Shown: in pieces, positions 1 to 5,335 of the stretch
Position numbering within the stretch: position 1 is the first letter of the stretch
Layout of the letters: each line of letters opens with the position of its first letter
Source: Anaerolineae bacterium
Lineage (GTDB): Bacteria > Chloroflexota > Anaerolineae > 4572-78 > J111
NCBI GenBank assembly: GCA_020433835.1
Contig: JAGRBY010000401.1
Coordinates: 1-6,672 of the forward strand
Reading direction: 5' to 3'
Length of the DNA stretch: 6,672 bases
Notes under the pieces: generated by a model
What the model saw: only the letters and a program-made list of their open reading frames with translations
What the model was told of the DNA's origin: nothing
Databases searched by the model: none
Translations under genes and position numbers: made by a program

Positions 1-2
1 CC

Positions 3-659
3 ATGCAATTTGATGTACCGCAGCCTGAGCAAACGATTACCGTTATTGGTGGGGGACGCCGTTTTGTGGCGTATATAATCGACTCTATTCTTTTAGCTAT
101 TTTTTCGTGTGTGATTGGTTTTCCCGTAGGCGTTGTTGTCGGGTTAGCCATGCAAGGTGGCGAGGTCGACAGTGCTCCTGTGGAGCAGCTTCTTTATAAC
201 TGTCTAAACCTGATTATTTCAGCCACTTATTTTGCCGGTTTTTGGACGGCCACCGGCCAAACGCCCGGCAAAATGGCGACGGGCATTAAGGTTATCAAAA
301 CCGACGGCAGCCCTGTTCCCTTTGGATCCGCTCTGGTGCGATGGCTGGGCTACCTGCTGGGGGCGATTCCGCTGGGTTTAGGTTTTCTATGGATCGCGTT
401 TGATAGTAAACGCCAAGGCTGGCATGACAAAATGGCCGGCACGTATGTGGTATCAAAAGATATCGCTATTCCAGTCGGGCAGCCGCTGTCGGTTGCGCCT
501 GCCGATAGTGGTGGCGGGGCGGTGGCGGCGGTTTTCTTTACCATTGTAGTGCTGGGGATGGTTATCATCGTGACCCTTGCTATGCTATTGCTGCTGGGCC
601 CGGTGGTGGGCAATGTGTTTTCTAATATTGTTGAGAATTTGGGTACGCCTACACCGTAG
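3..659 (+). CDS. RDD-family integral membrane protein
   Basis: A 218-residue membrane protein of the RDD family, whose members are poorly characterised; some are linked to ion or solute transport. Seen: the Arg-Arg...Asp signature that opens the family domain (RRFVAYIID, residues 19-27), the TPGKMATGIKV motif (88-98), Arg113 at the start of a helix, and the closing QGWHDKMAGTYVV motif (138-150). Membrane segments lie at about 22-50, 66-84 and 110-132. After a Pro/Gly-rich linker (155-173) there is an extra hydrophobic segment (about 174-205) that the core family domain does not need. The ATG lies two bases from the window edge, so its ribosome-binding site cannot be seen and an upstream start is possible, although the polar N-terminus is typical of complete RDD proteins. 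The next gene starts 221 bp downstream, so co-transcription is uncertain. Family assignment is firm; transported substrate, if any, is unknown. Confidence 0.88.
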   Translation: MQFDVPQPEQTITVIGGGRRFVAYIIDSILLAIFSCVIGFPVGVVVGLAMQGGEVDSAPVEQLLYNCLNLIISATYFAGFWTATGQTPGKMATGIKVIKTDGSPVPFGSALVRWLGYLLGAIPLGLGFLWIAFDSKRQGWHDKMAGTYVVSKDIAIPVGQPLSVAPADSGGGAVAAVFFTIVVLGMVIIVTLAMLLLLGPVVGNVFSNIVENLGTPTP

Positions 660-810
660 TTGCCGAATTAACCGTTCAGAGGTCAGCCGTCAGCTTTATG
701 ATGAAGGATAACTTCAGATCATTACGATCGCTCCTGTAAGCAAAAATTGTAGGGGACAAATTGATGTTGCACCCATAAAACAACAGCGGATTGTAGAAAT
801 AAACGGATAA

Positions 811-832
811 GAGGAGCAAAAATCCGCTCCTT
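811..832 (+). terminator. Hairpin, possible weak terminator or 5'-UTR stem-loop
   Basis: AGGAGC (812-817) pairs with GCTCCT (826-831) around an 8-base loop, extendable by a G-T pair at 811/832. The stem is short and is followed by only two further T bases, so it is a poor intrinsic terminator. It lies 50 bp before the next start codon and could equally sit in that gene's leader. Confidence 0.3.
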
Positions 833-870
833 TCGTCAATTCGTTGTTGTCTATACATCTATTTCACATT

Positions 871-876
871 GAGGAG
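871..876 (+). promoter_or_regulatory. Ribosome-binding site fixing the GTG start at 881
   Basis: GAGGAG ends four bases before GTG at 881. A longer reading from TTG at 869 would place this purine-rich motif inside the coding sequence and leave that TTG without a site of its own. Starting at 881 also gives an N-terminus (MKQNQ) that resembles the next gene's MSKNQ. Confidence 0.75.
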
Positions 877-880
877 AGCT

Positions 881-2068
881 GTGAAACAAAATCAAATTAT
901 CATCATTGTTGGGGCCATTTTGCTGGTATTTATTTGCATGGCCGTTGGTGCGGTAGGTTTGTATCTTTTTTGGCTTCAACGTGAAGCCCCGGCTTCGGCT
1001 GAAGCGGATGCGCTAATTTTGCCGACGGACTTACCCACCGATCTGCCACCGGATGAAGATGTTGTTGAACCGGCCGCTACATTTCCGCCGCCCACGCAGC
1101 CGGCGGAAGTCCCGGTCGAGTCTCAACACAAGGAGGTTCCCCTAAATGTAATTACCTGGAAGGGCGAAGATCAACCCATCGCTTATGGCGATACGGCTCA
1201 AGGTACCATCGCCCAAATTGGAGACCGGCATACCTACGTTTTTGAGGGACAAGAGGGTACACGCATAACGGCTTCTCTTGAAGGAAAAGATTTCAATATC
1301 TATTTAATGCGGCCTGATGAAAAAGTTTGGGACTGTCGTTCATCCAGCAGCAGTTGCTCAATTGATAATGTTAAGCTGCCGGAAACGGGGCAGTACAAGC
1401 TCATTGTTGATGCGTATCAGGATAACCTTGGTGATTACACCGTAACGCTATTTAACATGGGGGATTTTACCCAGCCTATCGGTTATGAACAGCCGATCGG
1501 GGGAGCTTTAGCGCTTATCGGTGAGCAGCGCCACTATACTTTTGATGGGCAGGAGGGGGAGCGGGTAACGGCCTCACTGGCAGGAGCAGGCTTCGGGCTG
1601 CAATTGATGCGGCCTGACGAAAAATTTTGGGATTGTCTGTCATCGAGCAGCAGTTGCTCAATTGATAATGTTAAGCTGCCGGAAACAGGGCAGTATACCC
1701 TTATTGTTGATGCGTATAAAGACACACTTGGCGATTACACCGTGATGCTATTTGATATGGGAAATTTTACGCAACCTATTGACTACGGACAGTCAACAGA
1801 AGGAACTTTATCCCTTGTCGGTGAGCAGCGTCACTATACTTTTGAAGCACAAGCGGGTGAGCATGTAACCGCTTCTCTTGAAGGAGAGGGATTGAGGCTC
1901 TATTTAATGCGACCTGATGAAAAATTTTGGGATTGCCATACATCTAGTGGCAAATGTTTAATCGATAATGTTGAGCTACCGGAAACGGGCCAGTATACCC
2001 TTATTGTTGACGGCAATGATGAGAATCCTGGGGGGTACACCGTCGCTCTTGTTAAAAACAGCGGCTAA
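881..2068 (+). CDS. Membrane-anchored protein with three PPC-like repeats
   Basis: A 395-residue protein, probably displayed on the outer face of the membrane. Seen: a short polar N-terminus (MKQNQ), one hydrophobic helix (about 6-31), an acidic Pro-rich linker (about 35-92, with LPTDLPTDLPP), then three tandem repeats of exactly 100 residues (about 94-193, 194-293, 294-393). Each repeat runs through a Q-P-I-x-Y start, a HxYxF strand, RPDEKxWDC, a Cys-x6-Cys pair (152/159, 252/259, 352/359), LPETGQY and a GxYTV end. The order 'strand, TASL, GxY-L-V, GDYTV' matches the bacterial pre-peptidase C-terminal (PPC) beta-sandwich, which usually assists secreted peptidases or binds surfaces. No peptidase domain is present, so the repeats are the whole external part. 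GTG is preferred as start because of the ribosome-binding site at 871. Family call is by pattern, not search; a related beta-sandwich is possible. Confidence 0.82.
   Translation: MKQNQIIIIVGAILLVFICMAVGAVGLYLFWLQREAPASAEADALILPTDLPTDLPPDEDVVEPAATFPPPTQPAEVPVESQHKEVPLNVITWKGEDQPIAYGDTAQGTIAQIGDRHTYVFEGQEGTRITASLEGKDFNIYLMRPDEKVWDCRSSSSSCSIDNVKLPETGQYKLIVDAYQDNLGDYTVTLFNMGDFTQPIGYEQPIGGALALIGEQRHYTFDGQEGERVTASLAGAGFGLQLMRPDEKFWDCLSSSSSCSIDNVKLPETGQYTLIVDAYKDTLGDYTVMLFDMGNFTQPIDYGQSTEGTLSLVGEQRHYTFEAQAGEHVTASLEGEGLRLYLMRPDEKFWDCHTSSGKCLIDNVELPETGQYTLIVDGNDENPGGYTVALVKNSG
1160..2059 (+). repeat. Three in-frame 300-bp tandem repeats
   Basis: The units run about 1160-1459, 1460-1759 and 1760-2059, with an exact 300-bp period visible at landmark codons (the Gln codons at 1172, 1472 and 1772; the WDC motifs 300 bp apart). 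Units 1 and 2 are identical over 41 bases (1346-1386 against 1646-1686). Units 2 and 3 are identical over 20 bases at 1691-1710 and 1991-2010. The last dozen bases of unit 3 have diverged into the C-terminus. Such an array can gain or lose whole domains by recombination without breaking the frame. Confidence 0.92.
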
Positions 2069-2226
2069 AATCGCTTTCAATAGAAAGTTGATCATCGAGA
2101 TCGAGGCTGGTAATCCATCCAGGCCGTTGAACCAAATTTAAATTGCCCATAAATGTATTTTAGTAGCATTTATTGCTTACCATAAGTTTATTGCAACTGT
2201 AGTGCTGAAAGGAGAGGGCTTTTATA
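2069..2226. other. Intergenic region upstream of the lectin gene
   Basis: AT-rich spacer without a gene. An imperfect stem (GGCTGG at 2105-2110 against CCA-G-GCC at 2119-2125, one bulged G) lacks a T-run. A weak promoter-like pair, TTGAAC (2127-2132) and CATAAA (2148-2153), has a short 15-bp spacing. A good ribosome-binding site GGAGAGG (2211-2217) lies nine bases before the ATG at 2227 and supports that start. Confidence 0.5.
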
Positions 2227-3039
2227 ATGAGCAAAAATCAAAAAATATGGCTTTTGATAGGTGGATTGCTTGTTATTTGTGTTTGTGTACTCATAGGTGG
2301 ATCTGTAACCTTTTTTATGCTCCAAGGTCAAACGAAAAATACTATCCAACAAGTAACTAATGTTAATCCATTAGGAGATACGACTGCCCAAGATTGTACG
2401 TTGCGTCTGACACCTGCCAGAAGTAATCAAATTGGTGCAGTTTGGAGTTCTACTAAGAAACCCGTTCAAAATGGTTTTGAGACAGTTTTTGAATTTCAAT
2501 TGACTGAACTTGGCGGTGCTGTCAACAGGACTGATGAAACTACCGGTGGGGATGGGTTCACTTTTATAATCCAGAATGATACGCTGTCTTTTTTAGGTGA
2601 AAATGGTGCTGGCCTTGGATATCCACCTGTTGCAAATAGTCTTGCTATTGAATTTGATACCTGGCTTAACGATGGTATAGCTTTGGGGCCTAATCTTAAA
2701 GACCCTAATGGTAATCACATTAGTATACATACACGGGGATTAGAACCCAATGATGGACATGAAGATAGTTCTATTGGCGCTACGATTGACCTTCCGGATA
2801 TATCTGATGGCGAAATTCATACTGTGAAAATTGTCTATATACCCGGCACGATAGAGATTTTTATGGATAATCTGGCGACCCCTGTCTTGACGGTTCCAGT
2901 GGACTTAGCCACCAATCTCAACTTGGATAATGGTCAAGCGTGGGTTGGTTTTACTGCCTCGACAGGAGCGGCCTGGGAGAATCACGATATTTTAAATTGG
3001 ACTTTTAATGGAGCAAAGGTCGGGAATGATTGTCTATAA
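2227..3039 (+). CDS. Membrane-anchored L-type (legume-like) lectin domain protein
   Basis: A 270-residue protein expected to hold a carbohydrate-binding domain outside the cell. Seen: N-terminus MSKNQK, one Gly/Cys-rich membrane helix (about 8-31), a short linker, then an L-type lectin beta-sandwich (about 57-263). Hallmarks occur in the family's order: GDGFTF (108-113), whose Asp109 matches the sugar-binding Asp of legume lectins; the metal-site strand SLAIEFDTWLN with Glu142, Asp144, Trp146 and Asn148; Asp159 and His164 (DPNGNHISIH) completing the usual Mn/Ca site; DGEIHTVKIVY (194-204); and the last strands WVGFTASTGAAW...NWTF. Cys57 and Cys269 bracket the domain and may form a disulfide. 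The start is well supported by GGAGAGG at good spacing. The anchor resembles that of the preceding gene. Sugar specificity cannot be read from the sequence. Fold assignment is strong by motif; a sugar-binding role is inferred. Confidence 0.88.
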   Translation: MSKNQKIWLLIGGLLVICVCVLIGGSVTFFMLQGQTKNTIQQVTNVNPLGDTTAQDCTLRLTPARSNQIGAVWSSTKKPVQNGFETVFEFQLTELGGAVNRTDETTGGDGFTFIIQNDTLSFLGENGAGLGYPPVANSLAIEFDTWLNDGIALGPNLKDPNGNHISIHTRGLEPNDGHEDSSIGATIDLPDISDGEIHTVKIVYIPGTIEIFMDNLATPVLTVPVDLATNLNLDNGQAWVGFTASTGAAWENHDILNWTFNGAKVGNDCL

Positions 3040-3100
3040 CCTTGTGAAAGGTCTTGTCCACCATCTATACGGCGAGTTGAGCTTTGCTGGTTAGTATTAT

Positions 3101-3150
3101 GGAGAGGACAAAGCGTGGCCCAGCAAATCAACATGCGAATTACTATGTAG
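3101..3150 (+). pseudogene. Stranded 5' end: strong RBS plus 11-codon ORF
   Basis: GGAGAGGA (3101-3108) lies six bases before GTG at 3115, which opens MAQQINMRITM and stops at TAG 3148-3150. The last five residues, MRITM, are the same as the first five of the gene at 3329, and the 18 bases 3133-3150 match 3329-3346 at 16 positions. The simplest reading is that this was the original translation start of the downstream gene, cut off by the sequence that now lies between. A short leader peptide is the alternative. Confidence 0.5.
3133..3150 (+). repeat. 18-bp near-perfect direct repeat, copy 1 (copy 2 at 3329-3346)
   Basis: ATGCGAATTACTATGTAG here and ATGCGAATAACTATGTAT at 3329-3346 differ at only two positions. 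They flank 178 bp that contains the inverted-repeat element. The second copy supplies the start codon of the next gene. This could be a target duplication or a local duplication; 17-18 bp would be long for a normal transposon target duplication. Confidence 0.75.
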
Positions 3151-3181
3151 TGTTTAGCTTCTTTTGACATTTCGGGATGCC

Positions 3182-3284
3182 ATGTCATTTCGAAGCCGAA
3201 GGCGAGAAATCCCCTCGATATTTGATAATAAATGGGTGTTGGTGGGGATTTCTCGCTCACGCTTGCGTTCGCTCGAAATGACAT
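3182..3284. repeat. Long imperfect inverted repeat, likely dispersed palindromic element
   Basis: Two arms pair perfectly in two blocks. ATGTCATTTCGA (3182-3193) pairs with TCGAAATGACAT (3273-3284), and GCGAGAAATCCCC (3202-3214) pairs with GGGGATTTCTCGC (3244-3256). They are separated by an unequal internal loop (8 and 16 bases), and the apical spacer is 29 AT-rich bases. GGATG at 3175-3179 and CATCC at 3282-3286 suggest a slightly longer original arm. The GTCATTTCG...GAGAAATC core resembles short repeats I remember from many environmental genomes, including Chloroflexota and Bacteroidota; this is recollection, not a search. No transposase is encoded. Transcribed, it would fold into a stable hairpin just upstream of the next gene. 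Confidence 0.9.
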
Positions 3285-3328
3285 CCGTGTGTCTCAACTG
3301 CGTAAGTCATATTTAGATCAGAGAGTAG

Positions 3329-4078
3329 ATGCGAATAACTATGTATAAAATAATCAAACCTGTAAAACGGGGACTTATCCTATTTATGCTGATAATAGGA
3401 GCCGGTATCGGCATGACAACTTGGTCAGCCGTAGAAGCCGCACCCTTGCCACAGAGCGACGCGCCTTCAGCCCCAGAGGTTTTTGAAGGTGTTGAATTTC
3501 CCCACGGCGAAATCTCCTTTGCTGACAGAGTTGTCCGTTACAAATCCGGTGCGCAGGTAGAATCGCCATTTGATGATCCGGCTAACGCGCTTGGCCCGCC
3601 CGATTATGACTCCCGGGCCGACACCGGCTCTGTGGCGCTTGGTAATAGTGAGGCTACCTGTGAAAGTGAACTCGTCATGGAATTTGTCGATAATCTGCTG
3701 GTAGATATTCCTGACGAAGATCTATGGATATTTGAGATTGGCCCTTCCGTAGAAGCCACGGAGGTCTATATTAGCTCCGACGGCGAGGATTGGATTGCTT
3801 TGGGCCGGGTAGAAGGTTCAAAAAGGGGGATAGACATTTCCGGTGCCGCTACGCCTAATCAGCAGTTCAAATTTGTTAAATTGTGTGATTATCCTGATGG
3901 AAACACCTCCCGTGCTCCTTACGGCGGACCAGACATAGACGCAGTAGGCGCTATCGGCACGATCCCTGTTGAAACCGTAACGCCACCTGCACACACATCG
4001 ACACAAATTGCAGGTATTTCTATGGTATGGTGGGTATTTGTTGTTTCTTGGGTGTCGTTGTGTTGGGGATTGGGGTAG
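3329..4078 (+). CDS. Secreted surface protein with discoidin-like domain; C-terminal anchor frameshifted
   Basis: As it stands, a 249-residue exported protein. Seen: a signal peptide (basic MYKIIKPVKR, hydrophobic 16-35, likely cleavage near Ala37). Then one domain (about 60-210) with FADRVVRYKSG, ALGPPD (87-92), SVALG, MEFVDNLLVD, DLWIFEIGP (131-139), VYISSDGEDW (146-155), FKFVKLCD and DIDAVGAI (202-209). That order matches a beta-sandwich often found in cell-surface and OmpA-associated proteins and related in style to F5/8C-like binding domains; its ligand is unknown. Cys111 and Cys186 could pair. A Pro/Thr linker (212-226) leads to a hydrophobic but uncharged end. A better anchor, a Gly/Val-rich helix plus QRRT, lies in another frame up to 4110 (see 4021-4030). 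The ATG at 3329 has only AGAGAG before it, with 3341 as a second possible start. Both ends look damaged, so the gene may be decaying. Confidence 0.75.
   Translation: MRITMYKIIKPVKRGLILFMLIIGAGIGMTTWSAVEAAPLPQSDAPSAPEVFEGVEFPHGEISFADRVVRYKSGAQVESPFDDPANALGPPDYDSRADTGSVALGNSEATCESELVMEFVDNLLVDIPDEDLWIFEIGPSVEATEVYISSDGEDWIALGRVEGSKRGIDISGAATPNQQFKFVKLCDYPDGNTSRAPYGGPDIDAVGAIGTIPVETVTPPAHTSTQIAGISMVWWVFVVSWVSLCWGLG
4021..4030 (+). repeat. 5-bp tandem duplication (TATGG x2) that breaks the reading frame
   Basis: TATGG occurs twice in a row. Removing one copy joins ...AGISM directly to VGICCFLG and opens the frame through to TAG at 4108-4110. The restored protein would have 258 residues and a proper C-terminal membrane helix. 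The 5-bp gain is exactly the size needed for the observed shift. A one-base deletion or a sequencing/assembly error nearby would have the same effect. Confidence 0.65.
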
Positions 4079-4110
4079 TTATATTTGTTGTGTTACAACG
4101 CCGAACGTAG
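4031..4110 (+). pseudogene. Out-of-frame C-terminal membrane anchor of the 3329 gene
   Basis: Read from codons at 4033, 4036 and onward, this encodes GICCFLGVVVLG, then IGVVIFVV, then LQRRT and a stop. That is one hydrophobic helix of about 22 residues followed by two arginines, the standard form of a stop-transfer anchor. Its Cys-Cys and Gly/Val make-up recalls the N-terminal helices of the two anchored proteins upstream. In the current frame the last residues are instead a Trp/Val-rich tail with no positive charge, ending at 4078. Confidence 0.65.
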
Positions 4111-4159
4111 GTGTTTGAAGATATTTTAAGTATATCACTGTGAGGAAAAGGATTGAGAA

Positions 4160-5251
4160 ATGCGTTACCCAAAGCTGCCACACCGAATGATTCAAGTGAT
4201 GTTGGGCATATTATTTTTGGCTAACTGTAGCTCACCTGTTACGAGGCCTGTTGCCACTCATATTACGGTCACGTCACCCCCTACATCGATTCCTTTGGCC
4301 TCTACAACCTATGAGGACAGTAACAACCATGCTGTGAAACCAACGAATACTATTTCACTCTCAGAAATCACGAATATCACAGATATACCTGGGGTAAGTA
4401 AATTTGTTTGGTCACCGGATGGAACACAATTGGCGGGGGCAGAGAAAGGTGTTGTATATGTATGGCAGTTTACCTTCACCCCTGATAGAAGCCAATCTAA
4501 ATTTCAAGATGTATATCAATTTATAGCTTCGACAGAGCGACGTATTGAAGGCTTAACTTGGTCTCCAGATAGCTCAATGCTCCTTGGCGGTAACAATGAT
4601 GGGATGTGGCTATGGAATACTAAAACGGGCGAAGAGATTCAAAAATTTGAATATGAATATGGACCAATAAGTTTAAGTTGGTCATCCGATGGGACAATGA
4701 TAGCTGGTGGTAGCGCTGATGGCAAAGTGCAGTTGTGGGATGCAAGGAACTGGGAACAGCCCATCGTAATCGCAGAAACTTCAGATAGAGTAAGGGAAGT
4801 AGCTTTATCGCCAGACGGCACAAAACTGGCTTTCACAGAAGGAGATGTTATACGGTTATGGGATATTATCGATAACCAAGAATTGAGTGTACTGGAAGGC
4901 CATAGAGAACTTGTCGGGCATGTTTCTTGGTCGCCTGACAGCACACAGTTAGCGACGACAAGCGATGATCAAACTATAAGGATTTGGGATTCATTGAGTG
5001 GAACGGAGCTTTATAGGTTACCCCATGATTCTCCAGCGTTTAGTATTGCTTGGTCCCCTAAAGATAACTTTTTAGCATCGGGAAGCAGAATGGGTACTTT
5101 GTATATTTGGGATACCACAAATGGGGAGATGCTTGTTTCAATAGAGGGGCATACAGATTCAGTCACAGATATAGCTTGGTTTCCGGATGGGACAATGGTC
5201 GTATCTGCCAGCTTATTTGAGGGCACTTTGCGAACTTGGATAATTAAATAG
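4160..5251 (+). CDS. WD40-repeat lipoprotein, complete seven-bladed propeller
   Basis: A 363-residue protein likely tethered by lipid to the outer face of the membrane and used as a protein-interaction platform. Seen: a signal peptide with a hydrophobic core (10-21) ending LFLANC, where Cys23 is the probable lipidation site; Asn at -1 is less usual than Gly/Ala/Ser. Cys23 is the only cysteine in the protein, which supports that role. A Ser/Thr/Pro linker (24-65) follows. Seven WD units end at VWQ (101-103), LWN (151-153), LWD (192-194), LWD (233-235), IWD (275-277), IWD (316-318) and TWI (359-361). Most carry WSPDG/S-type turns, and GH dipeptides occur at 247-248 and 330-331. The number fits one closed propeller with no other domain. 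The start is supported by AAGGA at 4148-4152, seven bases upstream. It begins 49 bp after the restored end of the preceding gene, so co-transcription is plausible. Confidence 0.88.
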   Translation: MRYPKLPHRMIQVMLGILFLANCSSPVTRPVATHITVTSPPTSIPLASTTYEDSNNHAVKPTNTISLSEITNITDIPGVSKFVWSPDGTQLAGAEKGVVYVWQFTFTPDRSQSKFQDVYQFIASTERRIEGLTWSPDSSMLLGGNNDGMWLWNTKTGEEIQKFEYEYGPISLSWSSDGTMIAGGSADGKVQLWDARNWEQPIVIAETSDRVREVALSPDGTKLAFTEGDVIRLWDIIDNQELSVLEGHRELVGHVSWSPDSTQLATTSDDQTIRIWDSLSGTELYRLPHDSPAFSIAWSPKDNFLASGSRMGTLYIWDTTNGEMLVSIEGHTDSVTDIAWFPDGTMVVSASLFEGTLRTWIIK

Positions 5252-5261
5252 CTAAAACAAC

Positions 5262-5274
5262 GGGCAAAAAGCCC
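5262..5274 (+). terminator. Short GC hairpin after the WD40 gene
   Basis: GGGC (5262-5265), a five-A loop and GCCC (5271-5274) lie 11 bases after the stop codon. There is no T-run behind it on the + strand, so it would be at best a weak terminator or an mRNA-end stabiliser. Confidence 0.3.
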
Positions 5275-5325
5275 ACGGTTATGCTTTACGTGCGTAATCT
5301 TGTACCTTAACAATTTCATAGTAAT

Positions 5326-5330
5326 AGGAG
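5326..5330 (+). promoter_or_regulatory. Ribosome-binding site fixing the ATG start at 5336
   Basis: AGGAG lies five bases before ATG 5336. An in-frame TTG at 5300 would add twelve residues ahead of a normal signal peptide and would put this motif inside the gene, so 5336 is preferred. Confidence 0.8.
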
Positions 5331-5335
5331 AAACA

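Larger units (their letters stand above)
660..880. other. Intergenic region between RDD gene and PPC-repeat gene
   Basis: No credible gene is seen on either strand. It contains two adjacent copies of a heptamer (GTCAGCC at 682-688, GTCAGCT at 689-695), a hairpin at 811-832 and the ribosome-binding site of the next gene. No convincing -35/-10 pair was found, though a promoter for the next gene would be expected here given the length. Confidence 0.6.
3040..3328. other. 289-bp gap holding an inverted-repeat element and a stranded gene start
   Basis: No full gene is seen. In order: a small stem with a GTGA loop directly after the lectin stop (ACCTT 3039-3043, AAGGT 3048-3052), a strong ribosome-binding site with an 11-codon ORF (3101-3150), then a large inverted repeat (3182-3284) and a 44-bp leader before the next gene. 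Confidence 0.7.

Noticed and set aside
676..858. Minus-strand open frame of 60 codons between the first two genes
   Set aside because: No ribosome-binding site or recognisable motif; low-complexity hydrophobic patch only.
1376..1990. LPETG motif, a match to the sortase signal LPXTG, three times
   Set aside because: It is a fixed part of each internal repeat and is not followed by a membrane helix and basic tail, so it cannot work as a sorting signal here.
2134..2145. AT-rich palindrome (AATTTAAATT) before the lectin gene as an operator
   Set aside because: A 10-bp AT-only palindrome is expected by chance in an AT-rich spacer and has no second copy nearby.
2982..3284. Minus-strand open frame of 100 codons
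   Set aside because: It starts inside the inverted repeat and runs into the lectin gene; no domain pattern is visible and the palindrome explains the open stretch.
4021..4078. Programmed ribosomal frameshift at the end of the 3329 gene
   Set aside because: No X-XXY-YYZ slippery heptamer or obvious stimulatory stem is seen at the junction; the 5-bp duplication explains the shift more simply.
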